The translations under genes and the position numbers were made by a program. From Gautieria morchelliformis (Eukaryota; Basidiomycota; Agaricomycetes; Gomphales; Gomphaceae): a stretch of DNA of 64,000 nucleotides. The notes under the pieces are model-generated. The model made no database searches. It had not been told where the DNA came from and was given only the letters and a program-made list of their open reading frames with translations. The stretch spans positions 43,560 through 107,559 of the forward strand of contig WHVA01000400.1 in NCBI GenBank assembly GCA_015179125.1, written 5' to 3'. This document shows positions 1-12,044 of the stretch, in pieces (position 1 is the stretch's first letter; each line of letters opens with the position of its first letter).

Positions 1-1105
1 AAGCCAAGGAAGCTTGGAAGGCTTCTGAGGTGTGGGAGGCGGAGAAGAAAGCCCTAAAGGCAAAAGCCAACGAGGCTCCGAAGGCATGGGGGCCAGCATT
101 CGAACATGAGCGACAGCGACTTCTCATTATATTGGAAGCTGAAATGATCCAACAAGCCGATGTGAATCAAAATTATCACATCCCGTCACCCAAGCCAGTG
201 ATTGTGGATTTGGCCACCGGGCAGGCTCAGTTTTTGGCGGCAAAACGTGCAGTGGAAAGAAATGCAGCTAAGGCAAAGCCGAAAGCCTTGGGAACAAAAA
301 GGAAAGCAACCAAGGAGTCAGATGAGGAGGAGTCGGATGAAAATGTAAGTACTCGGGTCGGGTCAGTTCGGTTGGACTTATGCTTTTTTGTTCAGCATGA
401 ACCTTGCGACACTTGCAGGCGTCGCCACACCCGGTGTCTGAGCGGAAAGAAAACTGCATGCCAGCAGTGCATGGACTGGAAAGTCTGGTGCAGTTTCCTG
501 GATGGGAAACGGAAATGAAAGGATGAGGAGGGAACCGAAGGGCCGGGGCCGAAGAAGGCCAAGGTGGCTTCGGTCAAGCTGTTGGGAGTCATACTGATGA
601 TTGACATCTGTGCTGGGCCATCGGGAGCAGGGATTAAGGGTTTGAAACCCGTCGGATATTCCTGAGCCAAGGTTTGCGGTATGCTGAGGAACTTGCTGTC
701 CCAGCAGAACCAGCAACTGGAGCGGAGCAATCACCTGCTCTGGGGTGTACTCGGCTTTGTGCAGCAGATCGAGCAGCACAATTCATGGATGAACAAGCGG
801 CTGCACTTGTGGACCAGAGTGGCTGAGAATGCTGCCTTGTGGTTGGGTTTGGTTCGGGTTGGGGCAGGTTTGATTTGGCTGGGGGTTCAGGTTTGGGTTT
901 GGGAAGTGTGGAGAAAGGGAAGGAGGCAGAGGGAAAAGAAAAGGGAAAAGAAAAAGAAACAGAGATAGAGGAAAGATCAGAGACGGGTTTGGGTTTGGAG
1001 GATGGGGACGAGGATGTGGGAAAGACGGGGGATGGGGATTCGAAAGATGAGCAGGCTGACGGGCAAAGGGATGTGGATGAGGATGCTACAATGGAAGATA
1101 ATTAA
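1..1105 (+). pseudogene. Zn2Cys6-like accessory gene, antisense in gypsy element A (5' partial, broken)
   Basis: An open frame runs in from the left edge (ATG at 30) to a stop at 518. It encodes a charged, Lys/Ala-rich helical stretch, an acidic patch, then a cysteine cluster spaced C-x2-C-x6-C-x7-C-x2-C-x6-C (about 405-490), the spacing of fungal Zn(II)2Cys6 binuclear clusters. After a TGA at 516-518 the same frame stays open for some distance. A Gln/Leu-rich coiled-coil-like piece (681-850) and an acidic Gly/Lys tail (to 1105) follow in other frames, so the gene looks decayed. It is convergent with the minus-strand gypsy pol at 1316-3263 and sits where a similar gene lies in element B (15466-16616). 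DNA binding is inferred from the cysteine spacing only. Confidence 0.55.
345..395 (+). other. Predicted 51-bp intron in the Zn2Cys6-like gene
   Basis: GTAAGT donor at 345, pyrimidine-rich tract and TTCAG acceptor ending at 395. The length is a multiple of three with no stop, so read-through is also open. The cysteine cluster starts just downstream. Confidence 0.5.
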
Positions 1106-1315
1106 ACTAATGTTTTTTAGGATTTTCTATCTTAATGTGAATCTTTTTTCTTGGTGCTTTTTGTTTCGGAATCAGGATTGGAAACGGGAGTGAAATTAAC
1201 AGACAGAGAGAAAGGAAAAGCCGAGAACTACAAGCGTAGCTATTTGGCCAAACGGCTGAGATAAAACATAGCAAATGAGTGTTGTGTCTAACTAAGAAAG
1301 TGACCATTAAATGAT

Positions 1316-3263
1316 TCAAAGGAAACGGGAGAGCCAAAGCTTGGGTTCTGGTCCAGGCTTGGCAGGGTAGGCTGAGTGAAAGTCAGTCATTATCTCGGCC
1401 GCGTGGCCAAGCTCAGTCGCAAGGACCCATGACGTCTCTTCATCGGTACCTTCATAACCAGCCCAATGGACAAGGTACAGGAGGTTACAGGGTCTACGTC
1501 GTCGGTCGATCTTGGAATCAAGAATATCTGAAATCTTGTACTCTGTCTTGCCCTCGATTTCGACTGGAGGTGGCGTAGACTGAACCCAGTTCAGAATGGT
1601 GTTCGGGATTGTGGGTTTGAGCATGGAGACGTGAAAGACCGGGTGGACTGCCCGAAGGCTATCTGGGAGGTGTAGAATGTAAGCTCAGGATCTGGCCTGG
1701 CCTATAATCTCAAAGGGACTGAGGTACTTCTCAGCCAGCTTCTTTGAGGGCTGGGTTGTCCGGAAGAACTGCGCGTTTACAAAAATGGAGGAACCTATCA
1801 TGAACTTGGGAGCGGGAGCGTGACGCGCATCGGCCGAGACCTGATACCAAGATTAAGTAGATTTGATTTGCTCTTTCAAGGCAGTGTGAAGCTTGTCAAG
1901 GTCAACTGTGAAGTCTCAGGCTCGGGAGGATGCGAGGTCCCGTTTGGGGTGAACCGTGAGGTTTGGGTTGTATCCCTTGTTGGCAAAGAAGGGTGATATG
2001 CCGGTAGTTGCACTGGGAGCATTGTTGTACAAAAACTCGGCGAGTGGTAGCAACTCGGAACAATTGTCCTGTTGGTAGTTGCAGTACACACGAAGATACT
2101 GTTCCAGAGTTTGGTTTACACGTTCTGTTTGACCATCGCCTTTGGGATGATATCCCGAGGTGAAATGTGGTTTCATGTCGAGGGCCTTACCAAGGGAACG
2201 GAAAAAGTGAGAGACGAATTCCGTGTTGGAAATGCTGAGGAAATACAATGTCAACACAGTGATCATAACAACACAACCCCAAACTGAGACCAACTCACCG
2301 ATATTCTTCCGAACGCATACACATTACAACGACTTATGCCCAAGATCACCGAACTCACACCTGCCCACTCAATACAACCCAATTCACGCCCCCGACCGTT
2401 CCAATATCACAGGAACACACACCATATGCCACTGTAGTCTAGAACACCCCTAAAGACCCTTCCCAAGCACGCCGAGCCCGACTCAAATGGTAAACACCCC
2501 ATAATCACATGACCCAATCAAGGGACGCGACGCGACGAGCCGACCCTGCCCATAGTTAGATCACGCCCCTATCCATTCCCAAAGACCGTTCCCTTTCTCT
2601 ATTTTACACTTCACACCCCAACCCAACTTGTATAACACCCGTCAACACTCCTATCAACGGCTATGCGCCGCTCCCCCATCCCACCTTTTCTTTGTTCCTA
2701 TTCCATGAACGTTATGACCGCCAAGCACTAGCACCAACTAATAAATAGCTAGTCTCATGTACCATAAAGAAGCAGCAAAATCCTATTCCATTTTGCTCTA
2801 CATTTTTTACAATAGTTAAACTCTCATCAACATATATCATAAGACGCACATATATAATTGTGTGTGCAGATATTCTTACTAGCTTTGATTCCTACTCGAT
2901 TTATCTCACATTCAGGGATTAAATCACATCATTTTCGATATCATTTACAATACTAACAAGATTCCGAACCTCGGTTGGATGTCACATGGCTAGGGACACA
3001 GTGCTTTGAGAATACATGCAAGACAAACAGGCAGGCGAGGTCTGCGGATGTGACCGCATTGTAAGTCGGGATGAATATGCTCTGCTTGGTTAAGCGACAA
3101 ACTATTACAAGGATTGCAGTGAATCCTGAAGACACCCACAACTGCTCAATGAAATCCATGGAGATGGAATTCCAAGGTTGCTCGGGTATCGGAAGTTGCT
3201 GTAGGGAGCTGTAAGGCCGATGACGCTGTGACTTTGAATGCAAGCAAGTAGTGCAGGACTTCT
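1316..3263 (-). pseudogene. Ty3/gypsy element A pol remnant: integrase core and chromodomain
   Basis: Reading on the minus strand, 3260-2960 encodes the end of the integrase zinc region (CTTC), the core with first catalytic Asp (MDFIEQL) and the start of the SDRGSEF-like motif (here SNRGSE). The rest of the core, including GQTERVNQTLEQYLR with its Glu, resumes at 2217-1916. A chromodomain (ILDSKID.. VHWAGYEGTDEETSW) lies at 1545-1370. A 735-bp LTR-like insertion splits the integrase at 2224-2958, and stops break the segment joining integrase to chromodomain. Protease, RT and RNase H are absent because an LTR replaces the sequence beyond 3264. Related to but clearly diverged from element B. 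Confidence 0.85.
2224..2958. mobile_element. Solo LTR (family X, copy 1) inserted in gypsy A integrase
   Basis: About 735 bp beginning TGTTGG and ending CTAACA, placed exactly where the integrase frame breaks. ATTCCG occurs just before it (2218-2223) and again just after (2961-2966, with an extra AG between), consistent with a slightly eroded target duplication. Most of its length matches, in inverse orientation, the sequence at 3264-3960. No long reading frame. Confidence 0.7.
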
Positions 3264-3960
3264 TGTTAGTATCGATATTAGTATTGATAGAAATATGATT
3301 CAATCTCTGAATGTGAGACAAATCAAGTGAAAACTTGGAGTAGCAAAATATCTGCGTGTATAACTAAGTATATGCGTCTTACAATAGATGCTATCAAGAA
3401 TTGACTAGTACAATGTAGAACGAGTAAGAGTCGTATTTCACTATCGATTGTAGTATACAGAATCGACTATTTATCTGACAAGAAGTAGGACTTGGCGTTC
3501 TTGGTACATTATGGAAAGAGAACAATGGATAGGTGGGATGGGGAGAATGGCGCATGGATGTGGATAGGAGCGATGATAGATGCTGTACAGAATTTACTAG
3601 AGTGTAAAGCATAATGTTGTGAAAGGAAATGGGTCTTAGGGAAGGATAGGAGTTGTGGTCCAGCTATAAGCAGGGTCGACTCGTCGTGTCACATCCCTTG
3701 ATTGAATCACATGACTATGCAACATGTGGCTCTTGGGTTGGGCTTGGCGTACTTGTGCAGGGTTTATAGGAGTGGTCTGGACTGTCGTAGCATGTGGTGT
3801 GAGCTCCTGTGATATCGGGGTATTCGGACCTGTGGATTGGGTTGGTTCGAGTGTGCATGTGGGGGTTCGGCGATCTCGGGGATAGGTTGTAGTGGTGTAT
3901 GCGTATTCGGGTGTGTGTAGGCGACTTGGTTTAATGACTTCTATCTTAGCACATTGCCCT
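3264..3960 (-). repeat. Truncated LTR (family X, copy 2), inverted relative to copy 1
   Basis: Starts TGTTAGTATCG at 3264, which matches the reverse complement of the copy-1 end. Its reverse complement then aligns with copy 1 through shared blocks such as AATCAAGGGA, CGACCCTGC and CCAATATCACAGGA-like text, with many substitutions. The far end lacks the TGTTGG terminus and meets a Helitron helicase scrap near 3960. It truncates gypsy A on its right side. Confidence 0.65.
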
Positions 3961-3972
3961 AGGGGCAATGTG
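3950..3972. other. Perfect 10-bp hairpin at a repeat junction
   Basis: CACATTGCCC, TAG, GGGCAATGTG. It sits where the family X LTR ends and the helicase fragment begins. It could be an old transposon end or a recombination scar. Confidence 0.5.
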
Positions 3973-3989
3973 GGTAAACAGGTTAGTTA

Positions 3990-4170
3990 CAGACACCTGC
4001 CATTTGAGCTCCAGCATCACCAGTTTTCTGTCAGGCTGGCCTTTGCCATGACTATCAACAAGTCTCAAGGGCAGTCTCTTGGCAGGGTAGGCATAGACTT
4101 ACGATACATAGTATTTTCACATGGACAGTTTTATGTTGCAGTGTCAAGAGGTTTTGGATTAAGATATCAA
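3990..4170 (+). pseudogene. Helitron helicase (Pif1-like) C-terminal fragment
   Basis: The plus frame encodes LPFELQHHQF, then AFAMTINKSQGQSLG and a degraded YVAVSRG, the last conserved motifs of Helitron/Pif1 SF1 helicases. The same motifs close the RepHel genes at 41700-41840, 47750-47880 and 59150-59270. Everything upstream of these motifs is missing and the reading decays after about 4170. A dead scrap of an older Helitron, not part of the array at 30-64 kb. Confidence 0.8.
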
Positions 4171-4249
4171 CTAGTGCCTTTAGCAAATAAAATCTATTGC
4201 TTAGCGGTTGGAACTGCTATGTTCGTCCTTCCTCTGTGTGCTGACTAAG

Positions 4250-5510
4250 CCTCTTGAGACGCGTCGGGCACTGATGGCTGGAAGTCACGTGACCGTGTTG
4301 ACAAGAAAATGGTGTCGATCTAAGGGATAACCAAATCAAAAGCATTCGCTTTTGAGGTAGTGTAGAGTAAACAGTGATAGTGAACTCTCAATGAAGAATT
4401 GGAGTAAAATATCGAGATCTAAGTCCTGTAGCTATCAAACAAGACTACAATGACTTCAAGGGGTGAAACAGTTGATTCTGGATGATTGATTCATACATTC
4501 GTAGTAGCTATTTATACTATACTAGTGGTAACTACTAGTGTTCGAGATAGTGAGTCAATGGGTCGAAAAACTTGTAACTAGAGGGGTGACTAATTATAGT
4601 CATAAAGTCATGGGAGTGATGGGGATAGTATCAGGGTTGTTTAAGCTTTGGAATAGAGTCTTGTACCTATTATACAAAGCCCCTGTCTACATGGTGTCAA
4701 GATAGTAGTCAGCTGGTCATGTCATGGAGCTCACTAGAAAATGAAATTAAATCTCTCCTGCCTAGCATAAATGCTAGGCTTGGTGATGGGGCCGCTGTCT
4801 CTGTGCCTCTTCTATGGGGCAGCTGATTGAGCACACGTATTAGGGATGACATTCTGAAGTCACGCCACGATGTCCGGTGCTCCTGCGCAGTCTACACTCC
4901 TCTGCGGCGTTTGGTGCCCGCACCTCCTCGGTGCCTGTGGCCTGGCACCTGGCGACATCATGGCCGATGCGATCAGTCGATAGGCGTGCTGTCTCTGATC
5001 GGCCGCACATGGTCAATGCCCGTATCCCTGTATCTTATCTAATCTGTAGATAAGATAGCTGTTCGTGATGTCATGTGTCTGTCGTCTGTGTCGATGTCCG
5101 TCATAAATGTCGTTCCTATTCTTTTTGGTCGTCTTTCTTCCTTTCTTTTATTAGCTTCTTTGTGTACATAGATGACTTAAAATAAAATAGTTGTGTATAT
5201 CATAACAAGCACAAACAAGGGTTTGGAGACAAAGGTGGTGAAGGTGAGATATAGAAACTCACCAGGGTGCTTAAGCTCTACTCTGGTTAAAGGTAGTAGT
5301 CTAGAGAAGAGGGCTTAAGACAGACGATGGTCACAGTGTAGTTTGGCAGTCACATGAAGGATCACATGACTCATTTGTCAGCTTTGGAGGTCTAAGAAAA
5401 AACATTGCACTGCTACTCCTAGGCCCTCCTACCCCTTCTGCTTCTCAGAATAGTTATATTTGAACAATCTGAGCCACAAGATGGGCTGAAAATATAAAGA
5501 TAAGGCTTTT
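4250..5510. other. Non-coding stretch with two short hairpins
   Basis: No convincing gene. Two perfect hairpins are visible: CCTAGCAT/AA/ATGCTAGG at 4761-4778 and TATCTTATCTA/ATCTG/TAGATAAGATA at 5031-5057. TGTTGACAAG at 4298 could begin another LTR, but I found no matching end or duplication. The ORF at 4827-5042 shows no recognisable domain and I do not support it. Confidence 0.4.
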
Positions 5511-5549
5511 CAACTCCACAATCTCAAATCTGCATGTCCAAGGCCACCA

Positions 5550-6787
5550 AAGGCTGCAGTCATGGTTGCAGAGGATTCAGAGGATTCAGATGATGAGTAC
5601 ATACCTTCCGTTGATGGGCACACTTCACATGCAGCTGAATGAGAGCATGATGCTTCTAGATGGCTTCCAGTGCTTGGAGATGAAGGATTTATTATGGGGG
5701 CAGAAGACGAAGATGAAGCGAGGTCAGAAGATGAAGCGCTGAAGATGAAATACATATGGACACTGAGCTATTGATCTTTGCAGAAACACTGCAGAGGGCT
5801 CATGATGCTGCTGCTGCTGCTGAAGGAGAGAGACAAAAGAAGAGAAAGTGGTCAAGACACTACACTGGGAATTCAGTGAGGTTGAAACAACAGTGGGCTG
5901 CAAAAAGAAAAGACATAACCTATGCAGGGAATAAACTAACTCTCAAAAACAAATAGAACTGTCATGGTAGCTGGAGACATTGCAGAACTCAGGTCAGATC
6001 CTTCAGCGGCCAAAGAGCATGCAGTGGAGACTCAGGTAGGCTGTTTGATTCACTGTTGATTTAAATTATCACCTGAATGCCTGCTTAGCCCGCTGTTACT
6101 GCCACAACTGTCGAGGAAAGTGCACCTTGGCGAAGTGCGGGCAACTAAGAGTCTCAGGAAGATGCCAAGACCAGAAATACAGCTGAAGCACAGATAAACA
6201 GTGCAGATGCTGCACAAAAAATAAAACCTACAAAATGAGAGCCTGCCAAATGCCACAGACAGGGCACTGGGTAGCCTTAACTGGTGTGATTTCCCTGCAC
6301 TGTGTCAAGCACAATCAAAGCTCACAGTGGTTAGTAAATATAAGAAACTAGATGTGTTCTTCTGGAGCTGAAACACCACAATGGTTAGTACTCTGAACCT
6401 GTACCTTGACCCTGAGCTTTTGTTTTCATGGTGCGAAGCATCACTTGCTTCCAAAGCAGCAGGTAAGGGAAATCAACATGCATGAGCTCTGCGTTCATGG
6501 ATCCACCAGTTTCTGGCCAGTGGCAAACTGCCAGTGCATTGGTGTGGTCGGCGTAGTTGTTCAGTTCTGGAGGATGAAGACTTGTCCCAGGCAATTCAGC
6601 TACACATGCAGTCAATTGCAAAGGAAGGTTACATACAAGCACACAATGTTGTTGATTATATGGCCACCTCAGAGATGCAGGAATGACTTGGTGACAAACA
6701 AACCTAAAACCAGCCTCTCAATGGCACGGTGGTGGTTGCACAAACTTGATTGGCGGTTTTCAAGGAAACCAAATGGGATGTATATTG
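5550..6787 (+). pseudogene. Degenerate DDE transposase, N-terminal part
   Basis: Fragments in several plus frames recall a transposase common in basidiomycetes. An acidic Ser/Asp/Glu segment lies at 5570-5750, a basic segment with RHYTGNSVR at 5756-5956, and a helical segment (LEDEDLSQAIQLHMQS..) followed by DYMATSEMQ and ARWWLHKLDWRFSRKPNGMYI at 6560-6787. Frameshifts and stops separate them. The frame is cut right after NGMYI by copia copy 1. The matching C-terminal part (FYPKFHCELNFIE) lies beyond the copia element at 12830, while the middle with the first catalytic acidic residues is not seen. Family assignment is from memory of the motifs. Confidence 0.55.
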
Positions 6788-7285
6788 TGTTGGGTGCATT
6801 TATGCTCCTGCACCAAAATCAAGCATAATATATCCAATTTGTTGTGTGGCCTTCCAATTTCTTCTCACATTGTTCTTGTATTATGCATCCATTTCTCTGG
6901 TTATTTTCGAAATTTTCCACTCATTCCTTATCTCTCTATTTCATCTTGTTATCCCTACTTTCACAAGCGGCTGCACCCAGCGGAGTCTGAAATGACTTCG
7001 ACGCGCGAGCTCTTGGGCGCTAAAGGGCCGGGTAGTAGTACATGCGCAGTGGAACACATTTCCCCCTCTCTCAGTGACCACTAAATTCACTGAGAGAGGC
7101 AAGTAAATTAGTCTAGTGTTCTTTGCATTTATTGACCTAGAAATGCTCTGTAGTGAATTGATTTCTAGGTAGTGTATAATATATTTATAGTGACCACTAA
7201 ATTCACTGAGAGAGTGAATTGATTTCTAGTCTATTCTTTTGAATAACAAGTCCATACCTACTGCCTATAATTCCTGTCCTCTACA
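6788..7285 (+). repeat. 5' LTR of copia copy 1
   Basis: 498 bp, TG..CA ends. Contains two copies of a block built on AGTGACCACTAAATTCACTG and repeated GAATTGATTTCTAG, which may be regulatory. The gag ATG comes only five bases after the LTR, so a primer binding site would have to overlap the start of gag. Confidence 0.93.
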
Positions 7286-7290
7286 GGGTT

Positions 7291-10200
7291 ATGGGCCCCG
7301 GAGACACTTCTGAGAAGCTATTGGGTGTTGAGAAGCTTGCTACTGATGGTAGTAATTGGCCACTGTGGCGAGCCACTCTCATCAGCTATTTCGAGTCCAA
7401 AAATCTACTCAAGCATGTAGAAGGGAGAGTCACTCGACCTCCTGATCCTCCAGTTATGCCCCCAGGCCATATTCTAACAGAAGCTGAGGAAACTCAGATG
7501 GATAAGGCCGAGGAGAAGCTGGAGAGATACCTTGCTAGAGAAGGACAAGCCAAGACCCAAATCATCGTCTCAGTGTCAGAGTCATTAGCCCTGATGCTAC
7601 AGAAGCAGAAGACAGCAAAAGAGACTTGGGATGCACTGGTCAATGAAATGACCAAAAAGCCCAAGATGGTCCTCACCAGCCTGCAGAGACAACTCCGCAG
7701 TATGAGATGTCCTGAGGATGGAGACTTGAGAGATCACTTGGACAAGGCCCAAGACCTATATGCTCGTCTTAATGAGATGGGGGCTAGAGTTTCTGAAGAA
7801 GAATTCATGGACATAATCCTTGCGTCACTTCCACCATCCTATGAGGCAGTCATGAATGCCCTTACAACTTCGCTTGAAGAATGCGGGATGCCATTGGTCC
7901 CTGATAATATTATTAGGGTACTAAAGGCTCAGTATGACAGGAAGAAAACACTCCCGCAAGAAGAGCAGGTGTTTATTGGTTCATCTACTAAGAAGGACCA
8001 GAAGGGGCAGAAGGCGCATGTATGCACCAACTGCAAAAAGCCTGGACATTCCATCGAAAATTGCTGGGCTAAAGGAGGTGGTAAAGAAGGTCAAGGACCA
8101 CGTCAGAAGAAGAAAGCCAAAGGCAAGAAGAAGAAGAAGGGTAAAGCAAAAGCGAATGTTGCCGAAGAAGAGTCTACTTCTGAGGAAAGTGGTGATGGGC
8201 ATCTTGCCTTCACCAATTTCGACGAGTGCTCTAATTTCAATTTGAGCACATCCTCAGGAGTTATAGTTATACTCGACACCGGAACGACATCGCATATGAC
8301 TCCTCACAAAAATTTATTGAGGAACTACTGTCAATTCTCACAGCCGAGGACTATCCGAGCAGCCAACAAAGGTACCTTTGATGCCTTCGGCTCAGGACTG
8401 CTCGTATTATCCAATAAGGTTGGAGATAGAACAGTAGAAGTCACGTTGCAAGATACATACTATGCACCCAAAATTGCTGCTACCCTCGTCTCGATCGGTC
8501 GGTGCGATGATGCTGGCTACGACATTCGACTCGGTGGCCAGAAATGCACAATATCTAACGCTACTGGAAAGGTATTGATGCAAGCACCGAAAGTCAATGG
8601 CTTATATCGACTAGACCTCCAGTCACCAAGTGCTCAAGCCCATATGTGTTTATCTGCCATGGAAATTCATCAAAAGATGGGGCACATCTCGCAGAAGTCC
8701 CTACAACATCTATTAAATCATGGCATGATATTGGGCATTGAACTGAGCTCCACAGGCGATAGAATTGTCTGTGATGCGTGTATTCAGGCCAAGATTGCGC
8801 GCAAACCTCTTCCTCGAGAACCCAGAGACCGAACATCAAAATTCGGTGACAGAATTTATTCTGATGTCTGGGGACCTGCAAGACACCTCACGATCGATAA
8901 GAAGTCATATTATGTCTCCTTTATCGATGACTACTCAAGAGAATCGGTGATCTATCTCATGGCGAACAAATCAGAAGCATTCTCAAAGTACAAGCTCTAC
9001 GAGGCTTTAATGCTTCGACAGAGAAATGTGCACATCAAGGCACTTGTTTCTGATCGAGGGGGCGAGTATACGAGCTCTGAATTCGAACAGCATCTAGCCA
9101 AACAAGGCACGAAGCATCAGTTGACGGTACACGACACACCAGAGTCCAATGGTGTTGCGGAACACCTGAACCGAACTCTCACTGAGAGAACTCGTGCCAT
9201 GCTGCTAGAATCAGGTCTTCCTAAGATATTATGGGGCTATGCGATACAGCATGCCAATTATCTTAGGAACAGGACGCATACAAGAGCTCTACCAGATAAA
9301 ACACCCTACGAGATGATTCACCATGAAAAACCGAATCTCAAAGACATTCACGCGTGGGGAACTGAAATTTACGTTAAAATCACTCAGGGAGATAAATTGG
9401 CAGCTCGTGCCAAGAGAGCTCGGTGGATAGGAATTTCTGCGCAGAGCCATGGTCATTATGTTTATTGGCCTGACTCGCACAAAGTTTCTGTCGAGCGGAA
9501 CGTTGTCTTTGATTCAGAAATGAAGAAGGGAAAGGTCCCAATCATTTCTATTGAGGAATCCAAGCTACCTACGTCTAAAGAAGAGAAGAAGCCATTCCGG
9601 CATCAGTGCCTGTGCCCGGTCGCTTAGTCAGCGAAGAGGCAAAGATCGAAGAAATTGATGAAAGTGCACCGGAAGAATATCTTGAAAAGCTGCAACCTAT
9701 TCAGGGAGTTGATGACAGACCTAGAGAAGCTGAACCGATAAGGAGAAGCGAAAGGATCCGTCAACAACAAGTGCAGCCGGCCCCATCAGGTCCCGTGACA
9801 AGATCTCAAACTCAGAGACAAACTGGCGCACATATGACTACGCTAGCTTACGAGGACGTTGAGGACCATGAAGAAGTTTTATTCGACCAAGAATTATCCT
9901 CCGAGATTGATGGCATCAGTAGCTATGAGTGTGCCATCAGTGCGTTTCTAACCGACGGTCAAAACAAAACAAGGCGCCGGATTTGAGTCAAATTGAACCT
10001 AGCAATGCAGACGAAGCTCTGAATAATCCTATGTGGAAGAAATCAATGGACAAAGAGTATGAGGCCCTAATCGACAAGGGAGTGTGGGAAAGAACCAAAC
10101 CACCTCCTGGAGCCAACATTGTCGGCAACAAATGGGTCTACCTTTGGAAGCGTAATCCAGAAGGGAAACCAATAGTACCTAAATCGAGAATGGTCGCCCA

Positions 10201-11533
10201 AGGCTTCACGCAGAAGTTTGGAATCGACTATGATGAGACATACTCACCTGTTGCTCGGTTATCCTCCCTACGGATCATATGCGCCATTGCTGCTAGGAAT
10301 GACTGGCCTATTCATCAAATGGACGTGGACTATGCATACCTCAATGCTAAGTTGCCCGAACCTATTTACATGAAGCAGCCGTATGGATATGAGTCAGGAG
10401 ACAAAGGCGAAGTGCTACTTTTGAAGAAAGCACTCTACGGCCTCAAGCAATCTGGAAGAGAATGGTACAAACGTCTAAGTGGTGAATTCCACAAGTTAGG
10501 ATTCACTACGTCAGCCACAGACGGGGCTGTATTTTATAGACGTGGCGGAAAGGGGCATGTGATCATTGCAACAGCTGTGGACGACCTTACCATCACAGCT
10601 GAGAATCAATCAGTCCTGGACGAAGTCAAACGAGATCTTGCTCAGGTCTTCAGTATGAAAGATCTAGGCGAGATTCATTGGCTATTGAATCTCAAAATCG
10701 AAAGAGACTGGCAGAAGAAGACCATTGCAATTTCACAACCTGCATACATCGAGAAGATCATCAAAAAATTTAATCTCGAAGATGCAAAGACTTATGCTAC
10801 GCCTCTTGATCCAGCCGTAAAATTATCTAAAGACCAATGTCCTTCTACAGAGAGAGGCAAGAAAGCCATGTCGAAGTTTCCATACAGGCAAGCTATAGGA
10901 TCACTGATGTGGGCGGCTGTAGCCACTCGACCTGACATTGCATTTGCGGTGTCATTACTCTCGCAATTCCTTGAAAATCCAGGTGGCACACACTGGAATG
11001 CAGTCAAACGTGTCTTCAAATATTTGAAAGGCACGAAGCATTACAAGCTCACACTTGGAAGAAATCAAGACGGCTTGATGGGGTATTCAGATGCGGATTG
11101 GGGTTCACAGAGTCATAGGCGTTCGTATTCGGCATACTTATTTCAGATTGATGGAGGCACTGTTTCATGGAGTTGCCAGAAACAGTCGATAGTAGCCCTC
11201 TCATCAACTGAAGCCGAATTCGTCGCCCTGACCCATGCGGGCAAAGAGGCTCTTTGGATGCGCCATTTTATTTCTGAAATATTCCAACCACTGAACAGAC
11301 CCATCCAAGTTTATTCAGACAATCAATCAGCCATTGCCATCACGTATGGCACCCAACAACACACGAGAACCAAGCATTTCGACATCAGGTTATATTTCCT
11401 CCGAGATATAATCAAAAATCAACAAGCCAAGCTCGTTTATTTGCCAACCGAACAAATGTTGGCAGATATCCTCACTAAAGGACTTCCTAGTCCTAGAGTG
11501 AAGATTCTCAACGAGCAAATCGGAATATATTAA
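7291..11533 (+). pseudogene. copia Gag-Pol polyprotein, copy 1, two frameshifts
   Basis: The first frame (7291-9627, 778 codons) holds a UBN2-type Gag, a CCHC knuckle (C245, C248, H253, C258), the protease DTG (D329), the GAG-pre-integrase zinc site (H460, H465, C494, C497) and the integrase DDE triad (D525, D588, E624). One G is missing near 9590 (copy 2 reads AAGGCC where this reads AAGCC), which shifts the frame. One T is missing near 9970. The remaining frame (9929-11533) carries RT with AVDD in place of the usual YVDD, and RNase H (YSDADWG, SSTEAE, DNQSA). Without frameshifting this copy cannot make a full Gag-Pol. Confidence 0.93.
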
Positions 11534-11546
11534 GCTTGAGGGGGCG
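11532..11546 (+). promoter_or_regulatory. Polypurine tract of copia copy 1
   Basis: AAGCTTGAGGGGGCG lies directly before the 3' LTR, where second-strand priming occurs in LTR retrotransposons. The same sequence precedes the 3' LTR of copy 2. Confidence 0.7.
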
Positions 11547-12044
11547 TGTTGGGTGCATTTATGCTCCTGCACCAAAATCAAGCATAATATATCCAATTTG
11601 TTGTGTGGCCTTCCAATTTCTTCTCACATTGTTCTTGTATTATGCATCCATTTCTCTGGTTATTTTCGAAATTTTCCACTCATTCCTTATCTCTCTATTT
11701 CATCTTGTTATTCCTACTTTCACAAGCGGCTGCACCCAGCGGAGTCTGAAATGACTTCGACGCGCGAGCTCTTGGGCGCTAAAGGGCCGGGTAGTAGTAC
11801 ATGCGCAGTGGAACACATTTCCCCCTCTCTCAGTGACCACTAAATTCACTGAGAGAGGCAAGTAAATTAGTCTAGTAGTCTTTGCATTTATTGACCTAGA
11901 AATGCTCTGTAGTGAATTGATTTCTAGGTAGTGTATAATATATTTATAGTGACCACTAAATTCACTGAGAGAGTGAATTGATTTCTAGTCTATTCTTTTG
12001 AATAACAAGTCCATACCTACTGCCTATAATTCCTGTCCTCTACA
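11547..12044 (+). repeat. 3' LTR of copia copy 1
   Basis: 498 bp. Matches the 5' LTR except at about three positions (for example TATTCC for TATCCC and TAGTAGTC for TAGTGTTC). Confidence 0.93.

Larger units (their letters stand above)
6788..12044 (+). mobile_element. Ty1/copia retrotransposon copy 1 (5,257 bp, frameshifted)
   Basis: Two 498-bp LTRs (TGTTGGG..CTACA) flank a gag-pol region. Compared with copy 2 (50334-55592), this copy has two single-base deletions that break pol, and its LTRs differ from each other at about three positions. The 5-bp flanks (TATTG left, GTTCC right) do not match, and the DDE transposase entering from the left does not resume directly on the right. The element therefore probably arose by recombination or has rearranged flanks. 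Confidence 0.93.

Noticed and set aside
4827-5042. 71-codon ORF
   Set aside because: No motif, no homologous copy in the window and no splice or promoter context.
7285-7310. Primer binding site of copia
   Set aside because: The bases after the LTR (GGGTTATGGGCCCC) show no match to a tRNA 3' end or initiator half-molecule that I can verify, so no feature was listed.
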